Part shown: positions 1-8,298 of the stretch, one piece after another
Position numbering within the stretch: position 1 is the stretch's first letter
Layout: every line of letters starts with the position of its first letter
Virus record (IMG/VR): IMGVR_UViG_3300013004_000058
Span: 1-52,716 of that record
Direction: 5' to 3' (one strand)
DNA length: 52,716 nucleotides
Origin: a virus
Made by a program: the position numbers and the translations under genes
The notes under the pieces: model-generated
Databases searched by the model: none
What the model saw: only the letters and a program-made list of their open reading frames with translations
What the model was told of the DNA's origin: nothing

Positions 1-283
1 ACATTCACACAGTGCTGTAGCTGTATCTACTTCTGCAGTTTCTCCAAATCCTCATAGTCATACTGTTTCTTGGCAAAAAGGACAAGCTGATCAAAACGAG
101 CCTGGAGTTTATGGCGAACTTTATGATGCTAGAACACCTTATAATAGAACAACAACAACATCTACTGTAAGTCTTACTGTTGATGTAAGTACAGGTGTTA
201 CAATATCATCTACAGGAAGTGGAGCAGCTCATGCAAACATACAACCTGTTATAGCTGCATATTATATTATGTACATTCCTTAA
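1..283 (+). CDS. C-terminal end of a tail-collar / short-tail-fibre-like protein (5' partial)
   Basis: An open frame enters from the left edge (first full codon at base 2) and ends with TAA at 281-283, leaving about 93 residues. The fragment contains HSHS at its start, HSH about 20 residues on, a threonine run (TTTTS), and ends with AHANIQPVIAAYYIMYIP. His-x-His pairs followed by a terminal H-x-N-x-QP and an aromatic/aliphatic last strand are known from phage tail-collar and receptor-binding tips such as T4 gp12, where the histidines bind a metal between subunits. I infer a trimeric fibre tip. It sits directly upstream of a collagen-like fibre gene with a 20-base gap, so it belongs to the same fibre operon. 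The true start is outside the window, and the rest of the protein could change the name. Confidence 0.6.
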   Translation, partial: HSHSAVAVSTSAVSPNPHSHTVSWQKGQADQNEPGVYGELYDARTPYNRTTTTSTVSLTVDVSTGVTISSTGSGAAHANIQPVIAAYYIMYIP

Positions 284-303
284 TCTTTTAAACTAACTAT
301 AAA

Positions 304-2367
304 ATGGCTTGTAATCCTGGCGATCCTTGCTACAACGCATACTATCATCCTAATCAAACTTCTGGATGTTCTCCTTGTGAGACAACAGCAGATCATGTTA
401 TATATAATGGACCTAACCTACCTAATACAGGAATTCAAACTGGAGATAATCTAGACTGTGCTCTATCAAAAATAGATGACACTTTTAGTGAAGGTGTTGT
501 TGGTCTGAATGGTACTTCTGGTACATCTGGCTCTAGTGGTAACACTGGAACTTCTGGAGTGAATGGTTCTGGAGGTACATCAGGTTCTTCTGGTTCTTCT
601 GGTACTAATGGCTCATCTGGTTCTTCTGGAAAAGATGGAAGTTCTGGTATATCATCTAATGGTACTAGTGGTACAAATGGTACAGCTGGAAAAGATGGGT
701 CTAGTGGTGTTAATGGTTCTTCTGGTTTGAGTGGTACTGCTGGAACTAGTGCTTCAAGTGGAACATCTGGTATAGATGGCACTAATGGCACTGATGGTTC
801 TAATGGAACAAGTGCTACTTCTGGTACTTCTGGAACTAGTGGTCAAGACGCAACTGCAGGAACTAGTGGAGTTGATGCAACTTCAGGTACAGCTGGTACG
901 AGTGCAAGTTCAGGTACGTCTGCATCTAGTGGATTAACTGGTACTGCTGGCACTGCTGGCACTTCAGCATCTTCTGGAACTGCTGGTAAAGATGGAGATA
1001 GATATTTAACAAGTTCTACAACTTCTTTATTAATAGGAACAGGATCAAAAAGTTTAATAGTAGGAACAGGACTAGCATATAGTATTGCACAGACAGCTAT
1101 CATAGTATATGATGGAAGTAATACAATGCAAGGAACTGTTACCTCTTACAATAGTGGAACAGGTGATATAGTGATTAATGTTACCACTGCAGTGGGTTCA
1201 GGAACTTATGCTGTATGGACAGTGAATCTATTTGGTGCAGCTGGTGGTAATGGTACTTCTGGAATAAATGGTACCTCTGGCACAGCTGGTACATCTGCTT
1301 CCTCAGGTACATCTGGAACTACAGGTACATCTGGTACCTCTGCATCTTCTGGAACTTCTGCATCTTCTGGTACATCTGGAACAAATGGCACCACTGGTAC
1401 ATCTGGAACTAATGGTACTTCTGGAACTAATGGTACATCAGCTACTAGTGGATTAACAAATGGTACATCAGGTACATCAGGTACCTCAGGTGCTAATGGT
1501 GGTGCTGGACCAACTGGTCCAAATGGAACTAGTGGAACTAGTGGTACCTCAGGCACCTCAGGTGCAAATGGTGGTGCTGGTCCAAATGGAACTAGTGGAA
1601 CTAGTGGAACATCAGGTGCTAATGGTGGAAATGGTTCTTCTGGTACTTCTGGTACTTCTGGTGCTAATGGTGGAAATGGTTCTTCTGGAACAAGTGGTAC
1701 AAGTGGTGCTAATGGTGGAAATGGAAGTAGTGGTACTTCTGGAGCTAATGGTGGAGTTGGTTCAAGTGGTACTTCAGGATCATCAGTAGCACTTTCTGGA
1801 ACAACTAATACAATAGGTAAATTTACAAGTGCATCAACTCTTGGTGATGCTCCTATAACAGATAATGGAACTATAGTTAATTTTAGTAGATATGTATCTA
1901 TTAATGCTGTTGGTGGCTCAGGACAAAGTCTTGAATGTAGTGGAGGTGTATATAGTGCTACAGAAGTAAAGAGTAGTGGTCACTTTGTAAATGACGTTGT
2001 AGATAAAGGTATATATAACTCAGCATTAGGTTTTTCATTTTATGCAATTACAGCTACAGGATGGGTATCTAATACAGCCATCTCAGCAACAGCATTTTTT
2101 GAGACATCAGATATTAGATATAAAAATGTATTAGAATATAATCCTCAAATAGATTTATTAGGAATAGACGTAATTAAGTTTGTAAGAACTGACGATGACA
2201 CAAATAAAGTTAGATATGGTTATTCTGCTCAACAAGTACAATCAATACTTCCAGATGCTGTTGTAGGAGAAGATAAACTATCTGTAAACTATATGGATGT
2301 ACATACATTAAAGATAGCAGCATTAGAAAAACGTATTGCAGAACTTGAAGCTAAATTAAACAAATAA
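304..2367 (+). CDS. Collagen-like tail fibre with C-terminal S74 intramolecular chaperone
   Basis: 687 residues. Residues 1-65 form a Cys-rich anchor (motif YNGPNLPNTGIQTGDNL) also found in the fibre at 38792. Two Gly-X-Y collagen-like stretches (about 68-229 and 315-497) are built almost entirely of GTS, GSS, GTN and GAN triplets; they flank a beta-rich bead at about 230-314 (starts GDRYL, ends VNLFGAAGG). After a short head domain the C-terminus is a Peptidase_S74 chaperone: SDIRYK, with Ser602 and Lys607 as the likely self-cleavage pair, then YGYSAQQV and a terminal coiled coil of about 20 residues. In this family the chaperone trimerises the fibre and then cuts itself off. The stop overlaps the next start by one base (TAATG), suggesting coupled translation. 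Probable role: trimeric receptor-binding or appendage fibre. The exact receptor is unknown. Confidence 0.85.
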   Translation: MACNPGDPCYNAYYHPNQTSGCSPCETTADHVIYNGPNLPNTGIQTGDNLDCALSKIDDTFSEGVVGLNGTSGTSGSSGNTGTSGVNGSGGTSGSSGSSGTNGSSGSSGKDGSSGISSNGTSGTNGTAGKDGSSGVNGSSGLSGTAGTSASSGTSGIDGTNGTDGSNGTSATSGTSGTSGQDATAGTSGVDATSGTAGTSASSGTSASSGLTGTAGTAGTSASSGTAGKDGDRYLTSSTTSLLIGTGSKSLIVGTGLAYSIAQTAIIVYDGSNTMQGTVTSYNSGTGDIVINVTTAVGSGTYAVWTVNLFGAAGGNGTSGINGTSGTAGTSASSGTSGTTGTSGTSASSGTSASSGTSGTNGTTGTSGTNGTSGTNGTSATSGLTNGTSGTSGTSGANGGAGPTGPNGTSGTSGTSGTSGANGGAGPNGTSGTSGTSGANGGNGSSGTSGTSGANGGNGSSGTSGTSGANGGNGSSGTSGANGGVGSSGTSGSSVALSGTTNTIGKFTSASTLGDAPITDNGTIVNFSRYVSINAVGGSGQSLECSGGVYSATEVKSSGHFVNDVVDKGIYNSALGFSFYAITATGWVSNTAISATAFFETSDIRYKNVLEYNPQIDLLGIDVIKFVRTDDDTNKVRYGYSAQQVQSILPDAVVGEDKLSVNYMDVHTLKIAALEKRIAELEAKLNK
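505..990 (+). repeat. Collagen-like Gly-X-Y coding repeat, first block
   Basis: Imperfect 9-base units of the form GG(T/A)-AC(T/A)-TC(T/A) encode Gly-Thr/Ser-Ser triplets. Third-position variation keeps the DNA from being a perfect tandem array while the protein repeat stays regular, so selection acts on the peptide. The repeat creates long spurious frames on both strands. Confidence 0.85.
1246..1788 (+). repeat. Collagen-like Gly-X-Y coding repeat, second block
   Basis: This continues the shaft after the internal bead. Towards its 3' end (about 1485-1755) a higher-order unit of GTSGTSGANGGNGSS type is repeated at least four times with near-identical DNA, which suggests recent local duplication. 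Confidence 0.8.
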
Positions 2368-4037
2368 TGAGTTGGAATACATTACTACCTAATCAGTGTA
2401 TATCATTTAATAATTTACAAGATGCTTGTAACATAGGATTATTTTTATTTAGTCAACCTATTCCTGTAAGTACTGAACAAATTACTAAACAAAACTTTGA
2501 AGATTATATACTTGTACCCACTAGTGTATCGCAATATCCTCCATTTGTTAATAAGTCTCAAAATCAACTAGTTGTAAAAGAAGATATTGCCTTATATGGA
2601 AATGCTACATTAGTTCCTAATTATGGTATATCTTTTACAGGAATATATTATACTGATTTTACTAATCAATCACCAGTAGGAATTTGGAGTCTTCCTGCAT
2701 CTTCAACTCAAATTTCTCAATATTATTCTGAATTTGGTGGTCTTTTTTATCCTTATTTATATATAGAAGTTGATGGTACTAGTACTAGCCCATCAGGATT
2801 TTTTAGTGTGACATTATCTGTAAATGGAAATGTAGTCTCTGATGGTACTTTTTTTAATGTAAGTGGACCACAAGCTGCTATAGTTTTTCTTAATAATGAA
2901 ATTATATATGCTCCTAATGATATAGAATTAACTATCATTGATGGACAAGCAACTCCTATAAATTTTACTTTCCAAGATCAGAATGGAGGAATTCCTATAA
3001 CAGCAGTATCTATGAATAGAGGATCTGGTCAATATCAAATGGTAGCAACTGGTTCTGCTGGAGGAAATATAGGTTTCTTACAAGGAAGTTTATATAGATC
3101 TATTGATTATGGTGCAACGTGGCAAGCATCTTCTACAAATACATTATATTATTGGCAAAGAATAGCAATGTCTGACACTGGTCAGTATATGATTGCTAGT
3201 TCATTAAATGGTCCACTATTTTTATCTAGTAATTATGGTGCGTCTTATGATGATATAACTACTAGAATACGAGGAAATGCTACAGAATATTTTGAAGGAA
3301 CAGGAATGTCTGGAAATGGACAGTATATAATTGTTTGCTATGAATTAGGTAATTCTACCTATACTACAAAGATTTCAAACAACTATGGAGCACCTGGCTC
3401 TTGGTCAGTTATTCCAGGAATATCATACAGTGCTTCACCTCCTGTTGGGAGTGGTTACAGTATTCAAGGAGTGGCAATAAGTGACACTGGTCAGTATATA
3501 TATCTTTCATTTACTAGTGGTTTTACTGGAGAAGTTTATAAGTCATCTGACTATGGTGCTACATGGCAAACAGTATATCCTGGAACTCAATATGTAGTAG
3601 ATATTAGTTGTAGTAGTGATGGTTCAACTGTTGTTGTAACAGGATCTACTAGTGGTTTTGGTGGAGGATATTTATCAAGAGGATATATGTTTAAGTCTAC
3701 TAATTATGGAGCATCTTTTACCAGTATTACAAATGGAGACTCTTTAAGAAGGTGGTACAGAGTTGGACAATTATATACATCTACATCTCCTTCTGGATAT
3801 GGCACTGTAATGACTTATGCAGGTGACTCTCCTAACCAAATAACTTTTCCAGCAGAAACATATCCTGTTGGTGGTGATACTTTAGGATCTGTTATTAATA
3901 GTAATCTTACTGGTATGGGACAAAGACCATTTACAGATTGTGCTGTAGGTGGTACAGATGGAGTATATAGATTACTTGGATCAACAACTGGATTATTTAG
4001 ATCAATAACTGGAGGAGGCTCATGGACTCAACTTTAA
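2367..4037 (+). CDS. Tail-associated protein with a six-bladed Asp-box (BNR) beta-propeller
   Basis: 556 residues. The first ~210 residues start MSWNTLLPNQCISFNNLQDA and contain PIPVSTEQITKQ and NQLVVK; I recall this N-terminal module from phage fibre proteins in freshwater metagenomes and read it as a virion anchor. From about residue 215 there are six repeats, each pairing an (S)DTGQY-like strand with an Asp-box: SIDYGATW, SSNYGASY, SNNYGAPGSW, SSDYGATW, STNYGASF and SITGGGSW (bases about 3100-4025). Six Asp-boxes fit one complete propeller, as in sialidases and glycan-binding BNR proteins. No full sialidase catalytic set could be confirmed, so glycan binding is as likely as cleavage. Its ATG overlaps the preceding TAA by one base. 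Probable role: receptor or glycan recognition. Confidence 0.7.
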   Translation: MSWNTLLPNQCISFNNLQDACNIGLFLFSQPIPVSTEQITKQNFEDYILVPTSVSQYPPFVNKSQNQLVVKEDIALYGNATLVPNYGISFTGIYYTDFTNQSPVGIWSLPASSTQISQYYSEFGGLFYPYLYIEVDGTSTSPSGFFSVTLSVNGNVVSDGTFFNVSGPQAAIVFLNNEIIYAPNDIELTIIDGQATPINFTFQDQNGGIPITAVSMNRGSGQYQMVATGSAGGNIGFLQGSLYRSIDYGATWQASSTNTLYYWQRIAMSDTGQYMIASSLNGPLFLSSNYGASYDDITTRIRGNATEYFEGTGMSGNGQYIIVCYELGNSTYTTKISNNYGAPGSWSVIPGISYSASPPVGSGYSIQGVAISDTGQYIYLSFTSGFTGEVYKSSDYGATWQTVYPGTQYVVDISCSSDGSTVVVTGSTSGFGGGYLSRGYMFKSTNYGASFTSITNGDSLRRWYRVGQLYTSTSPSGYGTVMTYAGDSPNQITFPAETYPVGGDTLGSVINSNLTGMGQRPFTDCAVGGTDGVYRLLGSTTGLFRSITGGGSWTQL

Positions 4038-4057
4038 TATAAAAAACCAAATATAAT

Positions 4058-4681
4058 ATGACAGTCTTAGTAACATTAACTTTAGCAGGGACAGACGTAG
4101 GTCCCTTCAACCTTTATTCAAATGTAGATGGATATACTACACCATTAGCAACAGGAATAACTAGAGCTGCATTATTGGCAGGGTACAGCCTTACAGGTGT
4201 TCCAGACACAGCTTCTGTTATCAGAGCACAATCTACAGGCACTTGTACAAATTTTCTTGATATGCTTTTAAGTGGTGCAACAACCACTACAACTAGTAGC
4301 ACTTCTACAACAACCTCTACAACTACATCTGTTGTACCATGTCTCACTGGTGACACAAGTGCTGTGGCATCTTGTTTAGGTGGAGAATCAGCGTTGTTCA
4401 CAGTAAGTGCAGGAAATCTAGCATTAATCACTCCTGGTGGATACTTTAATGGTGGAAGTGGTACAAGAACATATGCATGTTACATTATGAATGCTGCTAA
4501 TGATACAGTTTTATATACGTTCACTTACACTCAGACAAGCATGAGTCCAGGAACTTGGACATCAACATTACCTTCTAACATCTTATCTGCAGGTAGCTAT
4601 CGTTTAAGAACAGACACTGTGAACTGTTTCACTAGTTCTGGTTCATTTAGTTTAAATGCTACATGTAGTGCACCTGATTAA
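4058..4681 (+). CDS. D1 domain - threonine linker - Cys-domain surface protein
   Basis: 207 residues in three parts. Residues 1-72 are a small beta domain (here called D1: GPFNLYS, ITRAALLAGY, then GTCTNF) that recurs at the starts of the genes at 13321 and 13810. Residues about 75-91 are almost pure Thr/Ser. Residues about 93-207 form an Ig- or beta-sandwich-like domain with six Cys (CLTG, ASCLGG, YACYI, VNCF, ATCS). There is no signal peptide or membrane segment. Position at the end of the fibre block and the linker-plus-domain design suggest a virion decoration or adhesin-like domain. I do not recognise a named family. It is the last gene before the terminator at 4713. Confidence 0.6.
   Translation: MTVLVTLTLAGTDVGPFNLYSNVDGYTTPLATGITRAALLAGYSLTGVPDTASVIRAQSTGTCTNFLDMLLSGATTTTTSSTSTTTSTTTSVVPCLTGDTSAVASCLGGESALFTVSAGNLALITPGGYFNGGSGTRTYACYIMNAANDTVLYTFTYTQTSMSPGTWTSTLPSNILSAGSYRLRTDTVNCFTSSGSFSLNATCSAPD
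4280..4330 (+). repeat. Threonine-codon tract
   Basis: A run of ACA/ACT/ACC codons with a few TCT/AGC codons encodes a Thr/Ser linker. The same kind of tract appears in the genes at 8276, 13321 and 45545. Confidence 0.8.
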
Positions 4682-4712
4682 AAACCTCTGTTTGTTGGTT
4701 TACAGAAGGTCT

Positions 4713-4742
4713 CCCCTAGGGTTTCTACCCTGGGGGTTTTTT
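4713..4742 (+). terminator. Intrinsic terminator after the first fibre block
   Basis: Stem CCCCTAGGG (4713-4721) pairs with CCCTGGGGG (4728-4736), 9 base pairs with one T-G wobble around a six-base loop, followed by six Ts (4737-4742). It is the most GC-rich short stretch in the region and lies 31 bases after the stop at 4681, so it should end the fibre transcript. Confidence 0.88.
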
Positions 4743-4796
4743 GTTTAAACTCTAACTAAAAAAGTTATTCTATATAATTAAATTAGTTAACAAAAT

Positions 4797-4828
4797 TTTG
4801 AAAATGTCAAAAATAATTCCTACCTTTA
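4797..4828 (+). promoter_or_regulatory. Candidate Bacteroidetes-type promoter for the connector/cargo operon
   Basis: TTTTG at 4796-4800 lies 20 bases before TACCTTTA (4821-4828), which matches the Bacteroidetes -7 consensus TAnnTTTG except at the last base. It sits between the terminator and the start at 4857, giving a leader of roughly 20 bases. It lacks the TTTGCTAAT extension shared by the promoters at 19815 and 38686, so it is the weakest of the three. Confidence 0.5.
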
Positions 4829-4856
4829 CAGTAATTTTAACTAAACTAAACTACAT

Positions 4857-6107
4857 ATGCCTGAAAATCAATCCTTGCTGCAACAGCTAGAAGAGATTCT
4901 ACACTGGAAAAAAAGTAAAAAGTTCTATGCTGATAAGCTTGGAATTACAGAGTTTGAGGTGGATGAGCTATTAAAAGAATTAAGAAATCAAGAGAAGAGT
5001 GAAGAAGATGCTGAGATAGGGAACTATATTGCTGATCTAGAAAACAGGGTTATTAAGTTTACAGAAGATCTAGCTAAGGGTACAGGAGAGGTTGTAGCCA
5101 ACTTTAGCGAAGAGGTTAAGAGTCTTGATGAGCTTATTGAGAAATGTAAGATAGATACAGAGAAGTGGGAGATAACCAAATATGTTCAAAACTTCTGGGG
5201 AAATGGAAACAATCCTCATTGGCAAGTCAAAGCATGGTTAGGGAAGAAGTCTACAGAGCAAGTTTTTCAAGATGTGTTTGTAGACTTTTTAGCTTCATAT
5301 AAGCCTGTATCTCAAGAAGTTATGAGTCCTAAGGTTGACTTTAACAAACCAAATGGTATGTTAGTTATCAACAAACAAGACTCTCACTTAAACAAATGGG
5401 ACATAGATGGTAACAATAATGTAACAGATAGACTAGCTAACATTATGTACAAGGTGGAACTGATAGCTAATCAAGCTCAGTTATCCAACAACTTACAGAA
5501 CATAACTTACATAATAGGATCTGATGAGTTTAACAGTGAGTATACCAATGCCACTACAAAAGGAACTCCTCAACAGAACACACATACATATCATACATCT
5601 TTTGAATACATCTGTGGACATGAGGTTTTGATGATTACAATGTTATTACAATATGCTCAAAATGTCAATGTGATCTATGTGGCAGGTAATCATGATGAGT
5701 TTGTAGGTTGGCATTTAGTTAACTGGTTACAAACCTACTTCAGAAATACAGAGAGATTAGCATTTGATTTATCTCCTAAGTATAGAAAGTATGTAAGCTA
5801 TGGTGATTCAGCATTGATGTTTAACCATGGAGATGCTATTAAACCAGCTAAGCTTGCAGCTTTATTCCCAATAGAGTTTAGAGAACATTGGTCTAGTCAT
5901 AGCAAGTTCTACATTTTTACAGGAGACAAACACCATGAGGTGAGTCATGATTTCAATGGTATAAAGTTTTATCAAATTCCAGCATTTTCAAATGCTAAAA
6001 GTCTTTGGGACGACAAGATGGGTCACACAATGTCCAAGGCAGAAGTAACAGGATTTTTAATAGATGACTGTGATGGAATGACAAATATATTCAAACAGTA
6101 TTTATAA
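4857..6107 (+). CDS. Calcineurin-like metallophosphoesterase with N-terminal helix-turn-helix
   Basis: 416 residues. Residues about 5-45 look like a helix-turn-helix (KFYADKLGITEFEVDELLKE), followed by a charged helical region. The metallophosphatase core starts near 168 and shows the dimetal ligands in family order: Asp175-x-His177 (QDSH), Asp223 (GSDE), Asn278-His279 (AGNHDEF), His324 (NHGD) and His359/360 (GDKHH). All expected ligands are present, so it is probably active as a phosphodiesterase, nuclease or phosphatase; the substrate cannot be read from sequence. Metallophosphatases of this kind are recurrent in crAss-like structural operons. It is the first gene of its operon and its stop overlaps the next start (TAATG), which ties it to head-tail assembly proteins. 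Confidence 0.85.
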   Translation: MPENQSLLQQLEEILHWKKSKKFYADKLGITEFEVDELLKELRNQEKSEEDAEIGNYIADLENRVIKFTEDLAKGTGEVVANFSEEVKSLDELIEKCKIDTEKWEITKYVQNFWGNGNNPHWQVKAWLGKKSTEQVFQDVFVDFLASYKPVSQEVMSPKVDFNKPNGMLVINKQDSHLNKWDIDGNNNVTDRLANIMYKVELIANQAQLSNNLQNITYIIGSDEFNSEYTNATTKGTPQQNTHTYHTSFEYICGHEVLMITMLLQYAQNVNVIYVAGNHDEFVGWHLVNWLQTYFRNTERLAFDLSPKYRKYVSYGDSALMFNHGDAIKPAKLAALFPIEFREHWSSHSKFYIFTGDKHHEVSHDFNGIKFYQIPAFSNAKSLWDDKMGHTMSKAEVTGFLIDDCDGMTNIFKQYL

Positions 6108-6844
6108 TGGCAACATTAAGACAAATGGTTTCAGATGTACGTTCAGTACATAAATTGCTCACTACAGATAATCTAATTACTGATAGAGTGGTTGCGTCTG
6201 AAATCAAGAACAACACATTTTTACTAATCAAGCGTGAGACTAATCTCAGAAAGCTTTGGGCTACTGATACTGTATTCCAAACACTTCCTTGTTTGGAAAT
6301 GGTAGAGGTACCTATTTCTGATTGTTGTGAATATGTGGACCCTTGTCAAGTTGCAAGAAGCAAATATAAGCTTCCTCGTATCAGTGAAGGAAACTATCAA
6401 TACTTAATCCAAGGTGTTTATTCTATCAACGCTATGGGTGGTAAAGGAAAAAGATTCAAAGAGATTACAATCAATAGATACTTAAATCTATTGAAGCTAC
6501 CTATTATCAGAGCTGAACAATACTATTGGATAGCTAATGGTGGGTATTTATATATTAACAATCCTCACTTACAATCAGTTAGAATATCTGCATTCTTTGA
6601 AGAAGATGTTCCAAACAGTATTTTATATCCTGATGGTTGTAGTTGTGGAAACATTCCCACTGTAACTGATGAGGAATATTGTATTAATCCATTAGACAAA
6701 GAATTTGGATGCCCAGGATACTTAATAACACAAGTGTTACAACTTACTTCTCAAAAACTATTATCGACATACTTTAGCATTAAAACAGACCAAACATTTG
6801 ATGGCATTGATGGACAAGCTCCCAATGCAAAACCAACAAGCTAA
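6107..6844 (+). CDS. crAss-like ring/adaptor (head-tail connector) protein
   Basis: 245 residues without signal peptide or membrane helix. The N-terminal third is helical (SDVRSVHKLLTTDNLITDR), as in connector proteins. The middle holds a Cys pair (DCCEYVDPC) and the C-terminus a CSCG motif. The order metallophosphatase - this - 158 aa - 323 aa - giant muzzle matches the conserved block in crAss-like phages, where the small proteins form rings between portal and muzzle. It is coupled to both neighbours by one-base stop/start overlaps. The assignment rests on order and on remembered sequence similarity; the exact ring cannot be named. Confidence 0.6.
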   Translation: MATLRQMVSDVRSVHKLLTTDNLITDRVVASEIKNNTFLLIKRETNLRKLWATDTVFQTLPCLEMVEVPISDCCEYVDPCQVARSKYKLPRISEGNYQYLIQGVYSINAMGGKGKRFKEITINRYLNLLKLPIIRAEQYYWIANGGYLYINNPHLQSVRISAFFEEDVPNSILYPDGCSCGNIPTVTDEEYCINPLDKEFGCPGYLITQVLQLTSQKLLSTYFSIKTDQTFDGIDGQAPNAKPTS

Positions 6845-7320
6845 TGCGTACTAAGATAGACTGGAGAAGCTCTAGTAAAGAAAACTATAGTAACTTTTGT
6901 AAGAAACATCCCACCATAAAAATTACATTTGATGAGTGGCGAAACATTATATATTTATATAATGACAATTTTAAAAACTACATTCTAGAAACAGGAGAGA
7001 AAGCAAGACTTCCTTTTGGCTTTGGTGAGTTCTCTATCAATAAAAAGAAGAGAAGAAAAACAAAGACAGTTGATGGAAAGGAGATAGTTAACCTACCAGT
7101 TGATTGGCAAAAGACAAAACAAAAAGGAAAGATTATCTACAACTTCAACTTCCATACAGAAGGGTTCTTCTTTGGATGGATTTGGTTTAAAGAGTCTACT
7201 AGAATTCGTAATATAAATCTGTGGTATTTCAAACCTTCTCGTACCACTTCTAGATTGCTGTCACATTACATAAAAACAGATGATAAATACCAACACATTT
7301 ATTGTGAATGGAAAAAATAA
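6844..7320 (+). CDS. Conserved crAss-like structural-block protein
   Basis: 158 residues, strongly basic (KKKRRKTK near residue 60) and aromatic. The C-terminal half contains FHTEGFFFGWIWFK and LWYFKPSRTTSRLLSHYI, a conserved signature I recall from this slot in crAss-like genomes. No enzyme motif is visible. The basic patch suggests contact with DNA or with an acidic partner at the portal vertex, which is inference. Its ATG overlaps the previous TAA, and six bases separate it from the next gene. Confidence 0.6.
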   Translation: MRTKIDWRSSSKENYSNFCKKHPTIKITFDEWRNIIYLYNDNFKNYILETGEKARLPFGFGEFSINKKKRRKTKTVDGKEIVNLPVDWQKTKQKGKIIYNFNFHTEGFFFGWIWFKESTRIRNINLWYFKPSRTTSRLLSHYIKTDDKYQHIYCEWKK

Positions 7321-7326
7321 AAGAAC

Positions 7327-8298
7327 ATGGCATACTACTACAGATACAATTTTGTCTCACCTGAACCAATTTATTCAGTTGTTAAGGAAGAGTTAAAATC
7401 TTACTTTGACACAGGAGCAGTGGATGATTTGCTTTTCCCTACTTACTTAGACAAATGTCTACAGAAGTTGGGTAGGTCAAGTTATGTCATTGCTGAACAA
7501 ACATTGGATATTTCTGGCTTTGAGGCTAGACTTCCTGACAACTTCTTTGCTGTTAGGGAAGCTTGGATGTGTACAGAGATACCATCTAACTACCCATATC
7601 AAACAGCTAACTCGTTCTATTCTCAAGCTGCTTCTCAAACAACAATACAAGTCTCTCCTATTATTAGTGGAACTGTACCATGTACAAATCCACAATGTAC
7701 AACAGGATGCCCTACGTGTATGCCTGATATCATCCAAGCAGTATATAAAACCAATCAACAGATTGCTAGATCAATAAAGAGAGAATACTTATTAAAACCA
7801 GGTAATATATCTTGTCAAGGTAAGTGTGATGTAAGTTATACAGATGCTTGGGAATTCTACACACCTGCTCCTCCTATACATGAGTTCACTCCAGGATCAG
7901 CAGGATATGATAGCTTTGACATTAGAGATAATAAATTTGTCACCAACTTTGGTTGTGGTATAGTTCATATGATATTCTATGCTACAGACTATGATGCTAT
8001 TGGTAATCAGTTAATTCCTGATAACTATCGTATTAGAGAGTTTGTAGAAGCGTTTATTAAATACAAAGTGTTTGAGACATTGGCTAATCAAATCAATGAT
8101 GAAACTTTTAATCAAATACAACAGAAGCTAGCATATTACAAACAGTTACATGATGAAGCATTCATTATGGCTTACACTGAAATTAAGAAGCAAGACGCAT
8201 GGACTAAACAAAGAAGAGTAAGAAATGACTTACAACGCTTTGGACAATATGAATTACCAAATAGAAGCTCAAGATATGGCAGAGGATGGAATAGATAA
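7327..8298 (+). CDS. crAss-like tail ring / adaptor protein
   Basis: 323 residues. Its N-terminus (YYYRYNFVSPEPIYSVVKEEL) and long C-terminal helices (about 235-300) resemble tail-tubular or adaptor proteins that dock on the portal. A Cys-rich insert sits in the middle (CTNPQCTTGCPTC, residues about 118-130, and ISCQGKC near 160) with zinc-ribbon-like CxxC spacing, perhaps metal binding or disulfide bonded. The 3' end overlaps the start of the muzzle gene. Position directly before the muzzle gene supports a tail-hub or ring role. Confidence 0.6.
   Translation: MAYYYRYNFVSPEPIYSVVKEELKSYFDTGAVDDLLFPTYLDKCLQKLGRSSYVIAEQTLDISGFEARLPDNFFAVREAWMCTEIPSNYPYQTANSFYSQAASQTTIQVSPIISGTVPCTNPQCTTGCPTCMPDIIQAVYKTNQQIARSIKREYLLKPGNISCQGKCDVSYTDAWEFYTPAPPIHEFTPGSAGYDSFDIRDNKFVTNFGCGIVHMIFYATDYDAIGNQLIPDNYRIREFVEAFIKYKVFETLANQINDETFNQIQQKLAYYKQLHDEAFIMAYTEIKKQDAWTKQRRVRNDLQRFGQYELPNRSSRYGRGWNR

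Noticed and set aside
7677-7731. Zinc-ribbon regulator inside the 323-residue protein
   Set aside because: The CxxC cluster is an insert in a structural-type protein without nucleic-acid-binding features; it is kept only as a possible metal or disulfide site.
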